This document shows, one piece after another, positions 24,367-37,198 of a DNA stretch of 64,000 bases. Both the position numbers and the translations under genes were made by a program. How positions within the stretch are numbered: the first letter of the stretch is position 1; each line of letters opens with the position of its first letter. A model generated the notes under the pieces. It had not been told where the DNA came from. It made no database searches and was given only the letters and a program-made list of their open reading frames with translations. Source of the stretch: Siphonodentalium dalli (taxonomy: Eukaryota > Mollusca > Scaphopoda > Gadilida > Siphonodentaliidae); contig CP136067.1 in NCBI GenBank assembly GCA_032622095.1, positions 177,602,556 to 177,666,555 of the forward strand, written 5' to 3'.

Positions 24367-27300
24367 CAGTGAAATGCCTCTAGGGTGGCTATGGACGAAT
24401 ACATCTTAAAAGAGGCCACTAATTCCATAGATCTCTCACAATGTGGAATTTAACAAAATTTTAGGGTCCGTTTGGTTCCAGGCTCTACTTACGCCCAATT
24501 TCTGGCCGCGTATAATGGGCTGGCCGGGTAATTTTTTGACAGTGAAATGCCTCTAGGGTGGCTTTGGAGGAATACATCTTAAAAGGGGCCATCAATGAAA
24601 TAGATCTATCACAACCTGGAATTTAGCAACATTTTATGGTCAGTTTGGTTCCAGGCTCTACTTACGCCCAATTTGTGGCCGCGTATAATGGGCTGGCCGG
24701 CTAATTTTTTGAAAGTGAAATGCCTCTAGAGTGACTATAGACGAATACATCTCAATAGGGTCCATTAATGACATAGATCTCTCACAACCTGGAATTTAGC
24801 AACTATTATGGTCCGTTTGGTTCCAGGCTCTACTTACGCCCAATTTGTGGCCGCGTATAATGGGCTGGCCGGGTAATTGTTTGACGGTGAAATGCCTCTA
24901 GGGTGGCTATGGACGAATACTTCTTAAAAGGGACCCCCAATGACATAGTTCTCTCACAATGTGGAATTTCGCAACATTTTAGGGTCCGTTTGGTTCCAGG
25001 ATCTACTTACGCCCAAATTGTGGCCGCGTATAATGGGATGGCCACGTACATTTTGACAGAGATTTGCTTCTAGGGTGGCTATGGACGAATACATCTTAAA
25101 AGGGACCCCCAATGACATAGTTCTCTCACAATGTGGAATTTCGCAACATTTTAGGGTCCGTTTGGTTCCAGGATCTACTTACGCCCAATTTGTGGCCACG
25201 TATAATGGGCTGGCCGGGTAATTTTTTGACAGTGAAATGCCTCTAGGGTGGCTATGGACGAATACATCTTAAAAGGGGCCATTATTGACATAGATCTCTC
25301 ACAATGTGGAATTTCGCACACATTTTATGGTCCGTTTGGTTCCAGGCTCTACTTATGCCCAATTTGTGGCCGTGTATAATGGGCTGGCCGGGTACTTTTT
25401 TGACAGTGAAATGCCTCTAGGGTGTCTATAGACGAATACATCTTAAAAGGGGCCATTAATGACATAGATCTCTCACAACCTGAAATTTCGCAACATTTTA
25501 GGGTCCGTTTGGTTCCAGGCTCTACTTACGCCCAATTTGTGGCCGCATATAATGGGCTGGCCGGGTAATTTTTTGACAGTGAAATGCCTCTCGGGTGGCT
25601 ATGGAAGAATACATCTCAAAAGTGTCCATTAATGACATAGATCTCTCACAACCTGAAATTTCGCACAACATGTTATGGTCCGTTTGTTCCCAGGCTCTAC
25701 TTACGCCCAATTTGTGGCCGCGTATAATAGGCTGGCCGGGTAATTTTTTGACAGTAAAATGCCTCTAGGGTGGCTATGGACGAATACATCTTAAAAGGTG
25801 CAATCAATGAAACAGATCTATCACAACCTAGAATTTAGCAACATTTTATGGTCCGTTTGTTTCCAGGCTCTACTTACGCCCAATTTGTGGCCGCGTATAA
25901 TGGGCTGGCGGGGTAATTTTTTGACAGAGATTTGCCTCTAGGGTGGCTATGGACGAATACATCTTAAAAGGGACCCCCAATGACATAGTTCTCTCACAAT
26001 GTGGAATTTCGCAACATTTTAGGGTCCGTTTGTTTCCAGGATCTACTTACGCCCAATTTGTGGCCGCGTATAATGGGTTGGCCGGGTAATTTTTTGACAG
26101 TGAAATGCCTCTAGGGTGGCTATGGACGAATACATCTTAAAAGGGGCCATTAATGACATAGATCTCTCACAATGTGGAATTTCGCACACATTTTATGGTC
26201 CGTTTGGTTCCAGGCTCTACTTATGCCCAATTTGTGGCCGTGTATAATGGGCTGGCGGGGTACTTTTTTGACAATGAAATGCCTCTAGGGTGGCTATGGG
26301 CGAATACATATTAAAAGGGGCCATTAATGACATAGATCTCTCACAACCTGAAATTTCGCAACATTTTAGGGTCCGTTTGGTTCCAGGCTCTACTTACGCC
26401 CAATTTGTGGCTGCGTATAATGGGCTGGCCGGGTAATGTTTTGACAGTGAAATGCCTCTAGGGTGGCTATGGACGAATACACCTCAAAAGGGTCCATTAA
26501 TGGCATAGATCTCTCACAACCTGAAATTTCGCAACATTTTATGGTCCGTTTGGTCCCAGGCTCTACTTACGCCCAATTTGTGGCCGCGTATAATGGGCTG
26601 GCCGGGTAATTTTTTGACAGTGAAATGCCTCTAGGGTGGCTATGGACGAATACATCTTAAAAGGGGCCATCAATGAAATAGATCTATCACAACCTGGAAT
26701 TTAGCAACATTTTATGGTCCGTTTGGTTCCAAGCTCTACTTACGCCCAATTTGTGGCCGCGTATAATGGGCTGGTCGGGTAATTTTTTGACAGTGAAATG
26801 CCTCTAGGGTGGTTATGGACGAATACATCTTAAAAGGGACCCCCAATGATATAGTTCTCTCACAATGTGGAATTTCGCAACATTTTAGGGTCCGTTTGGT
26901 TCCAGGATCTACTTACGCCCAATTTGTGGCCGCGTATAATGGGATGGCCAGGTACATTTTGACAGAGATTTGCTTCTAGGGTGGCTATGGACGAATACAT
27001 CTTAAAAGGGACCCCCAATGACATAGTTCTCTCACAATGTGGAATTTCGCAATAATTTTAGGGTCCGTTTGGTTCCAGGATCTACTTACGCCCAATTTGT
27101 GGCCGTGTATAATGGGCTGGCCGGGTAATTTTTTGACAGTGAAATGCCTCTAGGGTGGCTATGGACGAATACATCTCAAAATGGTCCATTAATGACATAG
27201 ATCTCTCACAACCTGAAATTTCGCAACATTTTAGGGTCCGTTTGGTCCCAGGCTCTACTTACGCCCAATTTGTGGCCGCGTATAATGGGCTGGCCGGGTA

Positions 27301-30300
27301 ATTTTTTGACAGTGAAATGCCTCTAGGGTGGCTATGGACGAATACATCTTAAAAGGGGCCATCAATGAAATAGATCTATCACAACCCTGGAATTTAGCAA
27401 CATTTTAGGGTCCGTTTGGTTCCAGGCTCTACTTACGCCCAATTTGTGGCCGCGTATAATGGGCTGGCCGGGTAATTTTTTGACAGTGAAATGCCTCTAG
27501 GGTGGCTAGGGACGAATACATCTTAAAAGGGGCCATTAATGACATAGATCTCTCACAATGTGGAATTTCGCACACATTTTATGGTCCGTTTGGTTCCAGG
27601 CTCTACTTATGCCCAATTTGTGGCCGTGTATAATGTGCTGGTGGGGTTATTTTTTGACAGTGAAATGCCTCTAGGGTGGCTATGGACGAATACATCTTAA
27701 AAGAGGCCACTAATTCCATAGATCTCTCACAATGTGGAATTTAGCAAAATGTTAGGGTCCGTTTGGTTCCAGGCTCTACTTACGCCCAATTTGTGGCCGC
27801 GTATAATGGGCTGGCCGGGTAATTTGTTGACAGTGAAATTCCTCTAGGGTGGCTATGGACGAATACATCTTAAAAGGAGCCATTAATGACAGAGATCTCT
27901 CACAACCTGAAATTTCGCAACATTTTAGGGTCCGTTTGGTTCCAGGCTCTACTTACGCCCAATTTGTGGCCGCGTATAATGGGCTGGCGGGGTAATTTTT
28001 TGACAGTGAAATGCCTCTAGGGTGGCTATGGACGAATACATCTCAAAAGGGTCCATTAATGACATAGATCTCTCACAACCTGAAATTTCGCAACATTTTA
28101 TGGTCCGTTTGGTTCCAGGCTCTACTTACGTCCAATTTGTGGCCGCGTATAATGGGCTGGCCGGGTAATTTTTTAACAGTGAAATGCCTCTAGGGTGGCT
28201 ATGGACGAATACATCTCAAAAGAGTCCATTAATGACATAGATCTCTCACAACGTGAAATTTCGCAACAGTTTACGGTCCGTTTGTTTCCAGGCTCTACTT
28301 ACGCCCTATTTGTGGCCGCGTATAATGGGCTGGCCGGGTAATTTTTTGACAGAGATTTGCCTCTAAGGTGGTTATGGACGAATACATCTTAAAAGGGACC
28401 CCCAATGACATAGATCTCTCACAATGTGGAATTTCGCACACATTTTATGGTCCGTTTGGTTCCAGGCTCTACTTACGCCCAATTTGTGGCCGCGTATAAT
28501 GGGCTGGCAGGGTAATTGTTTGACAGTGAAATGCCTCTAGGGTGGCTATGGACGAATACATCTCAAAAGAGTCCATTAATGACATAGATCTCTCACAACC
28601 TGAAATTTCGCAACATTTTATGGTCCGTTTGGTTCCAGGCTCTACTTACGCCCAATTTGTGGCCGCGTATAATGGGCTGGCGGGGTTATTTTTTGACAGT
28701 GAAATGCCTCTAGGGTGGCTATGGACGAATATATCTTAAAAGAGGCCACTAATTCCATAGATCTCTCACAATGTGGAATTTAGCAAAATTTTAGGGTCCG
28801 TTTGGTTCCAGGCTCTACTTACGCCCAATTTCTGGCCGCGTATAATGGGCTGGCCGGGTAATTTTTTGACAGTGAAATGCCTCTAGGGTGGCTATGGACG
28901 AATACATCTCAAAAGGGTCCAATAATGACATAGATCTCTCACAACCTGAAATTTCGCAACATTTTAGGGTCCGTTTGGTTCCAGGCTCTACTTACGCCCA
29001 ATTTGTGGCCGCGTATAATTGGCTGGCGGGGATATTTTTTGACAGTGAAATGCCTCTAGGGTGGCTATGGACGAATACATCTTAAAAGAGGCCACTAATT
29101 CCATAGATCTCTCACAATGTGGAATTTAGCAAAATTTTAGGGTCCGTTTGGTTCCAGGCTCTACTTACGCCCAATTTGTGGCCGCGTATAATGGGCTGGC
29201 CGGGTAATTTTTTGACAGTGAAATGCCTCTAGGGTGGCTATGGACGAATACATCTCAAAAGGGTCCATTAATGACATAGATCTCTCACAACCTGAAATTT
29301 CGCAACATTTTAGGGTCCGTTTGGTTCCAGGCTCTACTTACGCCCAATTTGTGGCCGCGTATAATGGGCTGGCCGGGTAATTATTTGACAGTGAAATGCC
29401 TCTAGGGTGGCTATGGACGAATACATCTTAAAAGGGGCCATCAATGAAATAGATCTATCACAACCTGGAATTTAGCAACATTTTATGGTCCGTTTGGTTT
29501 CAGGCTCTACTTACGCCCAATTTGTGGCCGCGTATAATGGGCTGGCCGGGTAATTTTTTGACAGTGAAATGCCTCTAGGGTGGCTATGGACGAATACATC
29601 TCAAAAGTGTTCATTAATGACATAGATCTCTCACAACCTGAAATTTCGCAACATTTTAGGGTCCGTTTGGTTCCAGGCTCTACTTACGCCCAATTTGTGG
29701 CCGCGTATAATGGGCTGGCGGGGTTATTTTTTGACAGTGAAATGCCTCTAGGGTGGCTATGGACGAATACATCTTAAAAGAGGCCACTAATGCCATAGAT
29801 CTCTCACAATGTGGAATTTAGCAAAATTTTAGGGTCCGTTTGGTTCCAGGCTCTACTTACGCCCAATTTGTGGCCGCGTATAATGGGCTGGCCGGGTAAT
29901 TTGTTGACAGTGAAATTCCTCTAGGGTGGCTATGGACGAATACATCTCAAAAGGGTCCATTAATGACATAGATTTCTCACAACATGAAATTTCGCAACAT
30001 TTTAGGGTCCGTTTGGTTCCAGGCTCTACTTACGCCCAATTTGTGGCCGCGTATAATGGGCTGGCGGGGTAATATTTTGACAGTGAAATGCCTCTAGGGT
30101 GGCTATAGACGAATACATCTTAAAAGAGACCACTAATGACATAGATCTCTCACAATGTGGAATTTCGCACACATTTTATGGTCCGTTTGGTTCCAGGCTC
30201 TACTTACGCCCAATTTGTGGCCGTGTATAATGGGCTGGCGGGGTAATTTTTTGACAGTGAAATGCCTCTAGGGTGGCTATGGACGAATACATCTTAAAAG

Positions 30301-30670
30301 GGGCCATCAATGAATTAGATCTATCACAACCTGGAATTTAGCAACATTTTAGGGTCCGTTTGGTTCCAGGCTCTACTTACGCCCAATTTGTGGCCGCGTA
30401 TAATGGGCTGGCCGGGTAATTTTTTGACAGTGAAATGCCTCTAGGGTGGCTATGGACGAATACATTTCAAAAGGGTCCATTAATGACATAGATCTCTCAC
30501 AACGTGAAATTTCGCAACAGTTTACGGTCCGTTTGTTTCCAGGCTCTACTTACGCCCAATTTGTGGCCGCGTATAATGGGCTGGCGGGGTAATTTGTTGA
30601 CAGAGATTTGCCTCTAGGGTGGCTATGGACGAATACATCTCAAAAGGGGCCATCAATGACATAGATATCT
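24357..30670 (+). repeat. 173-bp satellite, right arm (about 36 monomers)
   Basis: Same monomer as the left arm, inverted. Monomers between about 24360 and 27200 carry more private changes (for example GGATGGCCACGTACATTTTG, TTTGGAGGAATAC, GACGGTGAAATG) than the homogenised blocks of the left arm. Two similar monomers with the GGATGGCC and GAGATTTGCTTC changes lie about 1.9 kb apart (about 25050 and 26950), so block duplications occurred here too. Confidence 0.9.
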
Positions 30671-30790
30671 CACAATCCGAGGCTGAATTTGAATAAGGAG
30701 CCGAATAAGGAACAAGGAACAAGGAACTAAAAAGATTTGAATAAGGAGCCGAATAAGGAACAAGGAACAAGGAACTAAATTCATGGTGCT
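29430..30790 (-). repeat. Right terminal inverted repeat (at least 1361 bp)
   Basis: Mirror of 6505-7858. A matching open segment lies 1006 bp from the left end (7511-7708, minus) and 1013 bp from the right end (29580-29777, plus). The 7-bp difference equals the extra TTCCTTG heptad here. Small differences from the left copy exist (for example GGTCTC/GGCCTC, ACACGG/ACGCGG), roughly 1-2 percent by eye. Beyond the seventh monomer the variant order no longer matches. Confidence 0.85.
30688..30778 (-). repeat. Two subterminal direct repeats, right end
   Basis: Inverted counterparts of 6518-6601, at about 30688-30730 and 30735-30778. Both copies contain the extra AAGGAAC heptad. Confidence 0.8.
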
Positions 30791-30799
30791 AACTTTAAC
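30791..30799. other. Right 9-bp target site duplication
   Basis: AACTTTAAC directly follows the right terminus and continues into TACATTACTCACAGC, the normal spacer sequence of the 1.31-kb unit. Confidence 0.93.
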
Positions 30800-31047
30800 T
30801 ACATTACTCACAGCTGTGTATCTTCACACTTTCCTATTTAAAAATCAATGACTCCCTTATCAACACATTTCGTTGTAACCGTGAATGTATAAGCATATTT
30901 TGTATTCATCACATGTTTGTCTATGATTGGAAAATAATCACAATTTAATTTGTATCTGTGTAAACAAATGAGTCTGTCATAGCCTTTCATGTAGTTTAGA
31001 ATGCCTCAATAATTGTCATTTGCATCGTTTTCCCAACTCACAGTGAT

Positions 31048-31896
31048 ATGGACATCAGAAAAAGTTTTTGAGAACTTTCAGGTTATCTCCTCATACCTTC
31101 GAAAAGTTGTATAACAACGTGAAGGAATCACTTGTCAATGAGCCTACTCCTTCTGCGAAACCACCCACTGAACCACAGAAGTTGGCCACATTTTAAAAAT
31201 ATGCTGGGTCTAATGAGACAATCAACCAGATTAGCACACTCTTCAGAGTAACTGAGTCATCTGTTGTTAGAGCCTGCAGAACGGGGTTATTAATGCTATT
31301 CTTGAAACTATGCGTCAGAAAATGATCAGATGGCCGGATACTTGTGATTATGCGGACATCAGCGACAGATTAGAAGCTGTCGGTCATCCAGGTATCCCCA
31401 AGGTTATTGTGGCCCTGGACGGCAGTCACATCATCCCAAGTGTTCGTCCGTCTCAAGGTCCTGATGATTTTTCAACCGGAAGCAGTATCATTCAATTGTG
31501 TTACAATGCGTTTGTGATGACAGTGGGTGTTCATAGATGTCAGTGTTGGTATGCCAGGACAAATGCATGATGAGAAAATCTTTACTTGGGGATGCTGCTT
31601 ATTCACTGGTCGATAGGATCATGACACCCTATCGGGATAATGGACACCTGTCTACGAAAGAAACTAAGTTCAACACAGTTCATTCGTCAAAGCGTCAACT
31701 AATAGAGAGGGAATTTGGTTTTCTGAAAAACCGTTTTAATAGGTTAATGCACTGTGTGAACATAACGGATTTGTCCGAGTTATCAGAATTTGTGTTGGCC
31801 TGTTGTATTCTGCACAACTTTCTTAAACAAAACAATGATGATGTTTGTACATACAGCCAGTCACTTCCGAACGCCAGCCATCTGAATCTGTTCTAA
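31048..31896 (+). pseudogene. Harbinger transposase remnant, SHIIPS variant
   Basis: First unit of the higher-order repeat. An in-frame ATC duplication gives DGSHIIPSV after the first catalytic Asp (open piece 31310-31570). The C-terminal half is open at 31537-31896 with a type-2 tail. It carries CTCATACC for CTGATACC and CTGTTGTTAG for CTGTGGTTAG, both shared with 35889 and 40731. Confidence 0.86.
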
Positions 31897-32356
31897 CTAC
31901 CTTCCCAGAGGCAGAAATGGTGCAAAGTGTAAAAGGAAGACACTGACAGATAAACTTTAGTTTGTTTATGCTGGTGGAATCCTTTGAAATGCCTGCAGCT
32001 TGGACCTCCTGAAGTAACCATGTTATGTCATCTTTTAATAAGTTGATAATTAATCGCGTGCTTTATATCTACATTTAAATATATACAGTAAATATGTGGA
32101 ACTTTAACTACATTACTCACAGCTGTGTATCTTCACACTTTCCTATTTAAAAATCAATGACTCCCTTATCAACACATTTCGTTGTAACCGTGAATGTATA
32201 AGCATATTTTGAATTCATCACATGTTTGTCTATGATTGGAAAATAATCACAATTTAATTTGTATCTGTGTAAACAAATGAGTCTGTCATAGCCTTTCATG
32301 TAGTTTAGAATGCCTCAATAATTGTCATTTGCATCGTTTTCCCAACTCACAGTGAT

Positions 32357-33205
32357 ATGGACATCAGAAAAAGTTTTTGAGAACTTTCAGGTTATCTCCT
32401 GATACCTTCGAAAAGTTGTATAACAACGTGAAGGAATCACTTGTCAATGAGCCAACTCCTTCTGCGAAACCACCCACTGAACCACAGAAGTTGGCCACAT
32501 TTTAAAAATATGCTGGGTCTAATGAGACAATCAACCAGATTAGCACACTCTTCAGAGTAACTGAGTCATCTGTGGTTAGAGCCTGCAGAACGGGGTTATT
32601 AATGCTATTCTTGAAACTATGCGTCAGAAAATGATCAGATGGCCGGATACTTGTGATTATGCGGACATCAGCGACAGATTAGAAGCTGTCGGTCATCCAG
32701 GTATCCCCAAGGTTATTGTGGCCCTGGACGGCAGTCACATCATCCCAAGTGTTCGTCCGTCTCAAGGTCCTGATGATTTTTCAACCGGAAGCAGTATCAT
32801 TCAATTGTGTTACAATGCGTTTGTGATGACAGTGGGTGTTCATAGATGTCAGTGTTGGTATGCCAGGACAAATGCATGATGAGAAAATCTTTACTTGGGG
32901 ATGCTGCTTATTCACTGGTCGATCGGATCATGACACCCTATCGGGATAATGGACACCTGTCTACGAAAGAAACTAAGTTCAACACAGTTCATTCGTCAAA
33001 GCGTCAACTAATAGAGAGGGAATTTGGTTTTCTGAAAACCCGTTTTAATAGGTTAATGCACTGTGTGAACATAACGGATTTGTCCGAGTTATCAGAATTT
33101 GTGTTGGCCTGTTGTATTCTGCACAACTTTCTTAAACAAAACAATGATGATGTTTGTACATACAGCCAGTCACTTCCGAACGCCAGCCATCTGAATCTGT
33201 TCTAA
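32357..33205 (+). pseudogene. Harbinger transposase remnant, SHIIPS variant with KTRF
   Basis: Second unit of the higher-order repeat. It has the same ATC duplication as its neighbour. FLKTRF replaces FLKNRF after the catalytic Glu, shared with 37199 and 47287. Confidence 0.85.
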
Positions 33206-33665
33206 CTACCTTCCCAGAGGCAGAAATGGTGCAAAGTGTAAAAGGAAGACACTGACAGATAAACTTTAGTTTGTTTATGCTGGTGGAATCCTTTGAAATG
33301 CCTGCAGCTTGGACCTCCTGAAGTAACCATGTTATGTCATCTTTTAATAAGTTGATAATTAATCGCGTGCTTTATATCTACATTTAAATATATACAGTAA
33401 ATATGTGGAACTTTAACTACATTACTCACAGCTGTGTATCTTCACACTTTCCTATTTAAAAATCAATGACTCCCTTATCAACACATTTCGTTGTAACCGT
33501 GAATGTATAAGCATATTTTGTATTCATCACATGTTTGTCTATGATTGGAAAATAATCACAATTTAATTTGTATCTGTGTAAACAAATGAGTCTGTCATAG
33601 CCTTTCATGTAGTTTAGAATGCCTCAATAATTGTCATTTGCATCGTTTTCCCAACTCACAGTGAT

Positions 33666-34512
33666 ATGGACATCAGAAAAAGTTTTTGAGAACTTTCAGG
33701 TTATCTCCTGATACCTTCGAAAAGTTGTATAACAACGTGAAGGAATCACTTGTCAATGAGCCAACTCCTTCTGCGAAACCACCCACTGAACCACAGAAGT
33801 TGGCCACATTTTAAAAATATGCTGGGTCTAATGAGACAATCAACCAGATTAGCACACTCTTCAGAGTAACTGAGTCATCTGTGGTTAGAGCCTGCAGAAC
33901 GGGGTTATTAATGCTATTCTTGAAACTATGCGTCAGAAAATGATCAGATGGCCGGATACTTGTGATTATGCGGACATCAGCGAGGGATAAGAAGCTGTCG
34001 GTCATCCAGGTATCCCCCAAGGTTATTGTGGCCCTGGACGGCAGTCACATCCCAAGTGTTCGTCCGTCCCAAGGTCCTGATGATTTTTCAACCGGAAGCA
34101 GTATCATTCAATTGTGTTACAATGCGTGTGTGATGACAGTGGGTGTTCATAGATGTCAGTGTTGGTATGCCAGGACAAATGCATGATGAGAAAATCTTTA
34201 CTTGGGGATGCTGCTTATCCACTGGTCGATCGGATCATGACACCCTATCGGGATAATGGACACCTGTCTACGAAAGAAACTAAGTTCAACACAGTTCATT
34301 CATCAAAGCGTCAACTAATAGAGAGGGAATTTGGTTTTCTGAAAAAACGTTTTAATAGGTTAATGCACTGTGTGAACATAACGGATTTGTCCGAGTTATC
34401 AGAATTTGTGTTGGCCTGTTGTATTCTGCACAACTTTCTTAAACAAAACAATGATGATGTTTGTACATACAGCCAGTCACTTCCGAACGCCAGCCATCTG
34501 AATCTGTTCTAA
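33666..34512 (+). pseudogene. Harbinger transposase remnant, GGATAAG variant
   Basis: Third unit. It has the TAA before the first Asp and the extra C, as at 4530. FLKKRF follows the Glu. The tail is type 2, followed by a spacer with the ACACATCATTTCG form (extra ATC). Confidence 0.85.
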
Positions 34513-34976
34513 CTACCTTCCCAGAGGCAGAAATGGTGCAAAGTGTAAAAGGAAGACACTGACAGGTAAACTTTAGTTTGTTTATGCTGGTGGAATCCTT
34601 TGAAATGCCTGCAGCTTGGACCTCCTGAAGTAACCATGTTATGTCATCTTTTAATAAGTTGATAATTAATCGTGTGCTTTATATCTACATTTAAATATAT
34701 ACAGTAAATATGTGGAACTTTAACTACATTACTCACAGCTGTGTATCTTCACACTTTCCTATTTAAAAATCAATGACTCCCTTATCAACACATCATTTCG
34801 TTGTAACCGTGAATGTATAAGCATATTTTGTATTCATCACATGTTTGTCTATGATTGGAAAATAATCACAATTTAATTTGTATCTGTGTAAACAAACTGA
34901 GTCTGTCATAGCCTTTCATGTAGTTTAGAATGCCTCAATAATTGTCATTTGCATCGTTTTCCCAACTCACAGTGAT

Positions 34977-35554
34977 ATGGACATCAGAAAAAGTTTTTGA
35001 GAACTTTCAGGGTATCTCCTGATACCTTCGAAAAGTTGTATAACAACGTGAAGGAATCACTTGTCAATGAGCCAACTCCTTCTGCGAAACCACCCACTGA
35101 ACCACAGAAGTTGGCCACATTTTAAAAATATACTGGGTCTAATGAGACAATCAACCAGATTAGCACACTCTTCAGAGTAACTGAGTCATCTGTGGTTAGA
35201 GCCTGCAGAACGGGGTTATTAATGCTATTCTTGAAACTATGCGTCAGAAAATGATCAGATGGCCGGATACTTGTGATTATGCGGACATCAGCGACAGATT
35301 AGAAGCTGTCGGTCATCCAGGTATCCCCAAGGTTATTGTGGCCCTGGACGGCAGTCACATCCCAAGTGTTCGTCCGTCCCAAGGTCCTGATGATTTTTCA
35401 ACCGGAAGCAGTATCATTCAATTGTGTTACAATGCGTGTGTGATGACAGTGGGTGTTCATAGATGTCAGTGTTGGTATGCCAGGACAAATGCATGATGAG
35501 AAAATCTTTACTTGGGGATGCTGCTTATCCACTGGTCGATTGGATCATGACACC
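34977..35554 (+). pseudogene. Truncated Harbinger transposase remnant (405-bp deletion)
   Basis: Fourth unit. The deletion junction GACACC/TCATGTC lies at 35554/35555, identical to 6418 and 40396. The rest of the unit matches the copy at 5841, including ATACTGGG for ATGCTGGG. Confidence 0.87.
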
Positions 35555-35631
35555 TCATGTCTTCTTTTAATAAGTTGATAATTAATCGTGTGCTTTATAT
35601 CGACATTTAAATATATACAGTAAATATGTGG

Positions 35632-35640
35632 AACTTTAAC
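35632..35640. other. Unoccupied insertion site (copy 1/2 boundary)
   Basis: GTGG-AACTTTAAC-TACATT occurs here uninterrupted in the spacer position exactly homologous to the 6505-30790 insertion, with the same truncated unit on its left and the same SHIIPS unit on its right. This is the pre-insertion state. Confidence 0.93.
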
Positions 35641-35888
35641 TACATTACTCACAGCTGTGTATCTTCACACTTTCCTATTTAAAAATCAATGACTCCCTTA
35701 TCAACACATTTCGTTGTAACCGTGAATGTATAAGCATATTTTGTATTCATCACATGTTTGTCTATGATTGGAAAATAATCACAATTTAATTTGTATCTGT
35801 GTAAACAAATGAGTCTGTCATAGCCTTTCATGTAGTTTAGAATGCCTCAATAATTGTCATTTGCATCGTTTTCCCAACTCACAGTGAT

Positions 35889-36737
35889 ATGGACATCAGA
35901 AAAAGTTTTTGAGAACTTTCAGGTTATCTCCTCATACCTTCGAAAAGTTGTATAACAACGTGAAGGAATCACTTGTCAATGAGCCTACTCCTTCTGCGAA
36001 ACCACCCACTGAACCACAGAAGTTGGCCACATTTTAAAAATATGCTGGGTCTAATGAGACAATCAACCAGATTAGCACACTCTTCAGAGTAACTGAGTCA
36101 TCTGTTGTTAGAGCCTGCAGAACGGGGTTATTAATGCTATTCTTGAAACTATGCGTCAGAAAATGATCAGATGGCCGGATACTTGTGATTATGCGGACAT
36201 CAGCGACAGATTAGAAGCTGTCGGTCATCCAGGTATCCCCAAGGTTATTGTGGCCCTGGACGGCAGTCACATCATCCCAAGTGTTCGTCCGTCTCAAGGT
36301 CCTGATGATTTTTCAACCGGAAGCAGTATCATTCAATTGTGTTACAATGCGTTTGTGATGACAGTGGGTGTTCATAGATGTCAGTGTTGGTATGCCAGGA
36401 CAAATGCATGATGAGAAAATCTTTACTTGGGGATGCTGCTTATTCACTGGTCGATAGGATCATGACACCCTATCGGGATAATGGACACCTGTCTACGAAA
36501 GAAACTAAGTTCAACACAGTTCATTCGTCAAAGCGTCAACTAATAGAGAGGGAATTTGGTTTTCTGAAAAACCGTTTTAATAGGTTAATGCACTGTGTGA
36601 ACATAACGGATTTGTCCGAGTTATCAGAATTTGTGTTGGCCTGTTGTATTCTGCACAACTTTCTTAAACAAAACAATGATGATGTTTGTACATACAGCCA
36701 GTCACTTCCGAACGCCAGCCATCTGAATCTGTTCTAA
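35889..36737 (+). pseudogene. Harbinger transposase remnant, SHIIPS variant
   Basis: Counterpart of 31048 at an offset of 4841 bp, sharing the CTCATACC and CTGTTGTTAG changes and the GATAGGATC form near the second Asp. Confidence 0.86.
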
Positions 36738-37198
36738 CTACCTTCCCAGAGGCAGAAATGGTGCAAAGTGTAAAAGGAAGACACTGACAGATAAACTTTA
36801 GTTTGTTTATGCTGGTGGAATCCTTTGAAATGCCTGCAGCTTGGACCTCCTGAAGTAACCATGTTATGTCATCTTTTAATAAGTTGATAATTAATCGCGT
36901 GCTTTATATCTACATTTAAATATATACAGTAAATATGTGGAACTTTAACTACATTACTCACAGCTGTGTATCTTCACACTTTCCTATTTAAAAATCAATG
37001 ACTCCCTTATCAACACATTTCGTTGTAACCGTGAATGTATAAGCATATTTTGAATTCATCACATGTTTGTCTATGATTGGAAAATAATCACAATTGAATT
37101 TTGTATCTGTGTAAACAAATGAGTCTGTCATAGCCTTTCATGTAGTTTAGAATGCCTCAATAATTGTCATTTGCATCGTTTTCCCAACTCACAGTGAT

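Larger units (their letters stand above)
6505..30790. mobile_element. Giant foldback-type, satellite-bearing DNA element
   Basis: A 24,286-bp insertion bounded by perfect inverted termini (AGCACCATGAATTTAGTTCC and its reverse complement) and a 9-bp target duplication. Its interior is about 100 copies of a roughly 173-bp monomer in one orientation and about 36 in the other. No transposase or other gene is visible, so it would be non-autonomous. Inverted arms built of tandem repeats plus 9-bp duplications are the known hallmarks of Foldback/Mutator-like elements. The family assignment is inference, because the termini were not matched to a known family. The element must be younger than the higher-order repeat that it interrupts, since homologous junctions elsewhere are empty. 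Confidence 0.88.
30791..35631 (+). repeat. 4.84-kb higher-order repeat, copy 1
   Basis: Four units: two with the ATC-duplicated (SHIIPS) segment (31048, 32357), one GGATAAG variant (33666) and one with the 405-bp deletion (34977). It is 4841 bp long when phased on the AACTTTAAC site, and the next copy begins at 35632. Confidence 0.88.

Noticed and set aside
6505-30790. CRISPR array, suggested by regular repeats
   Set aside because: Repeats are about 173 bp with no unique spacers, and no cas genes are present. The context is clearly eukaryotic.
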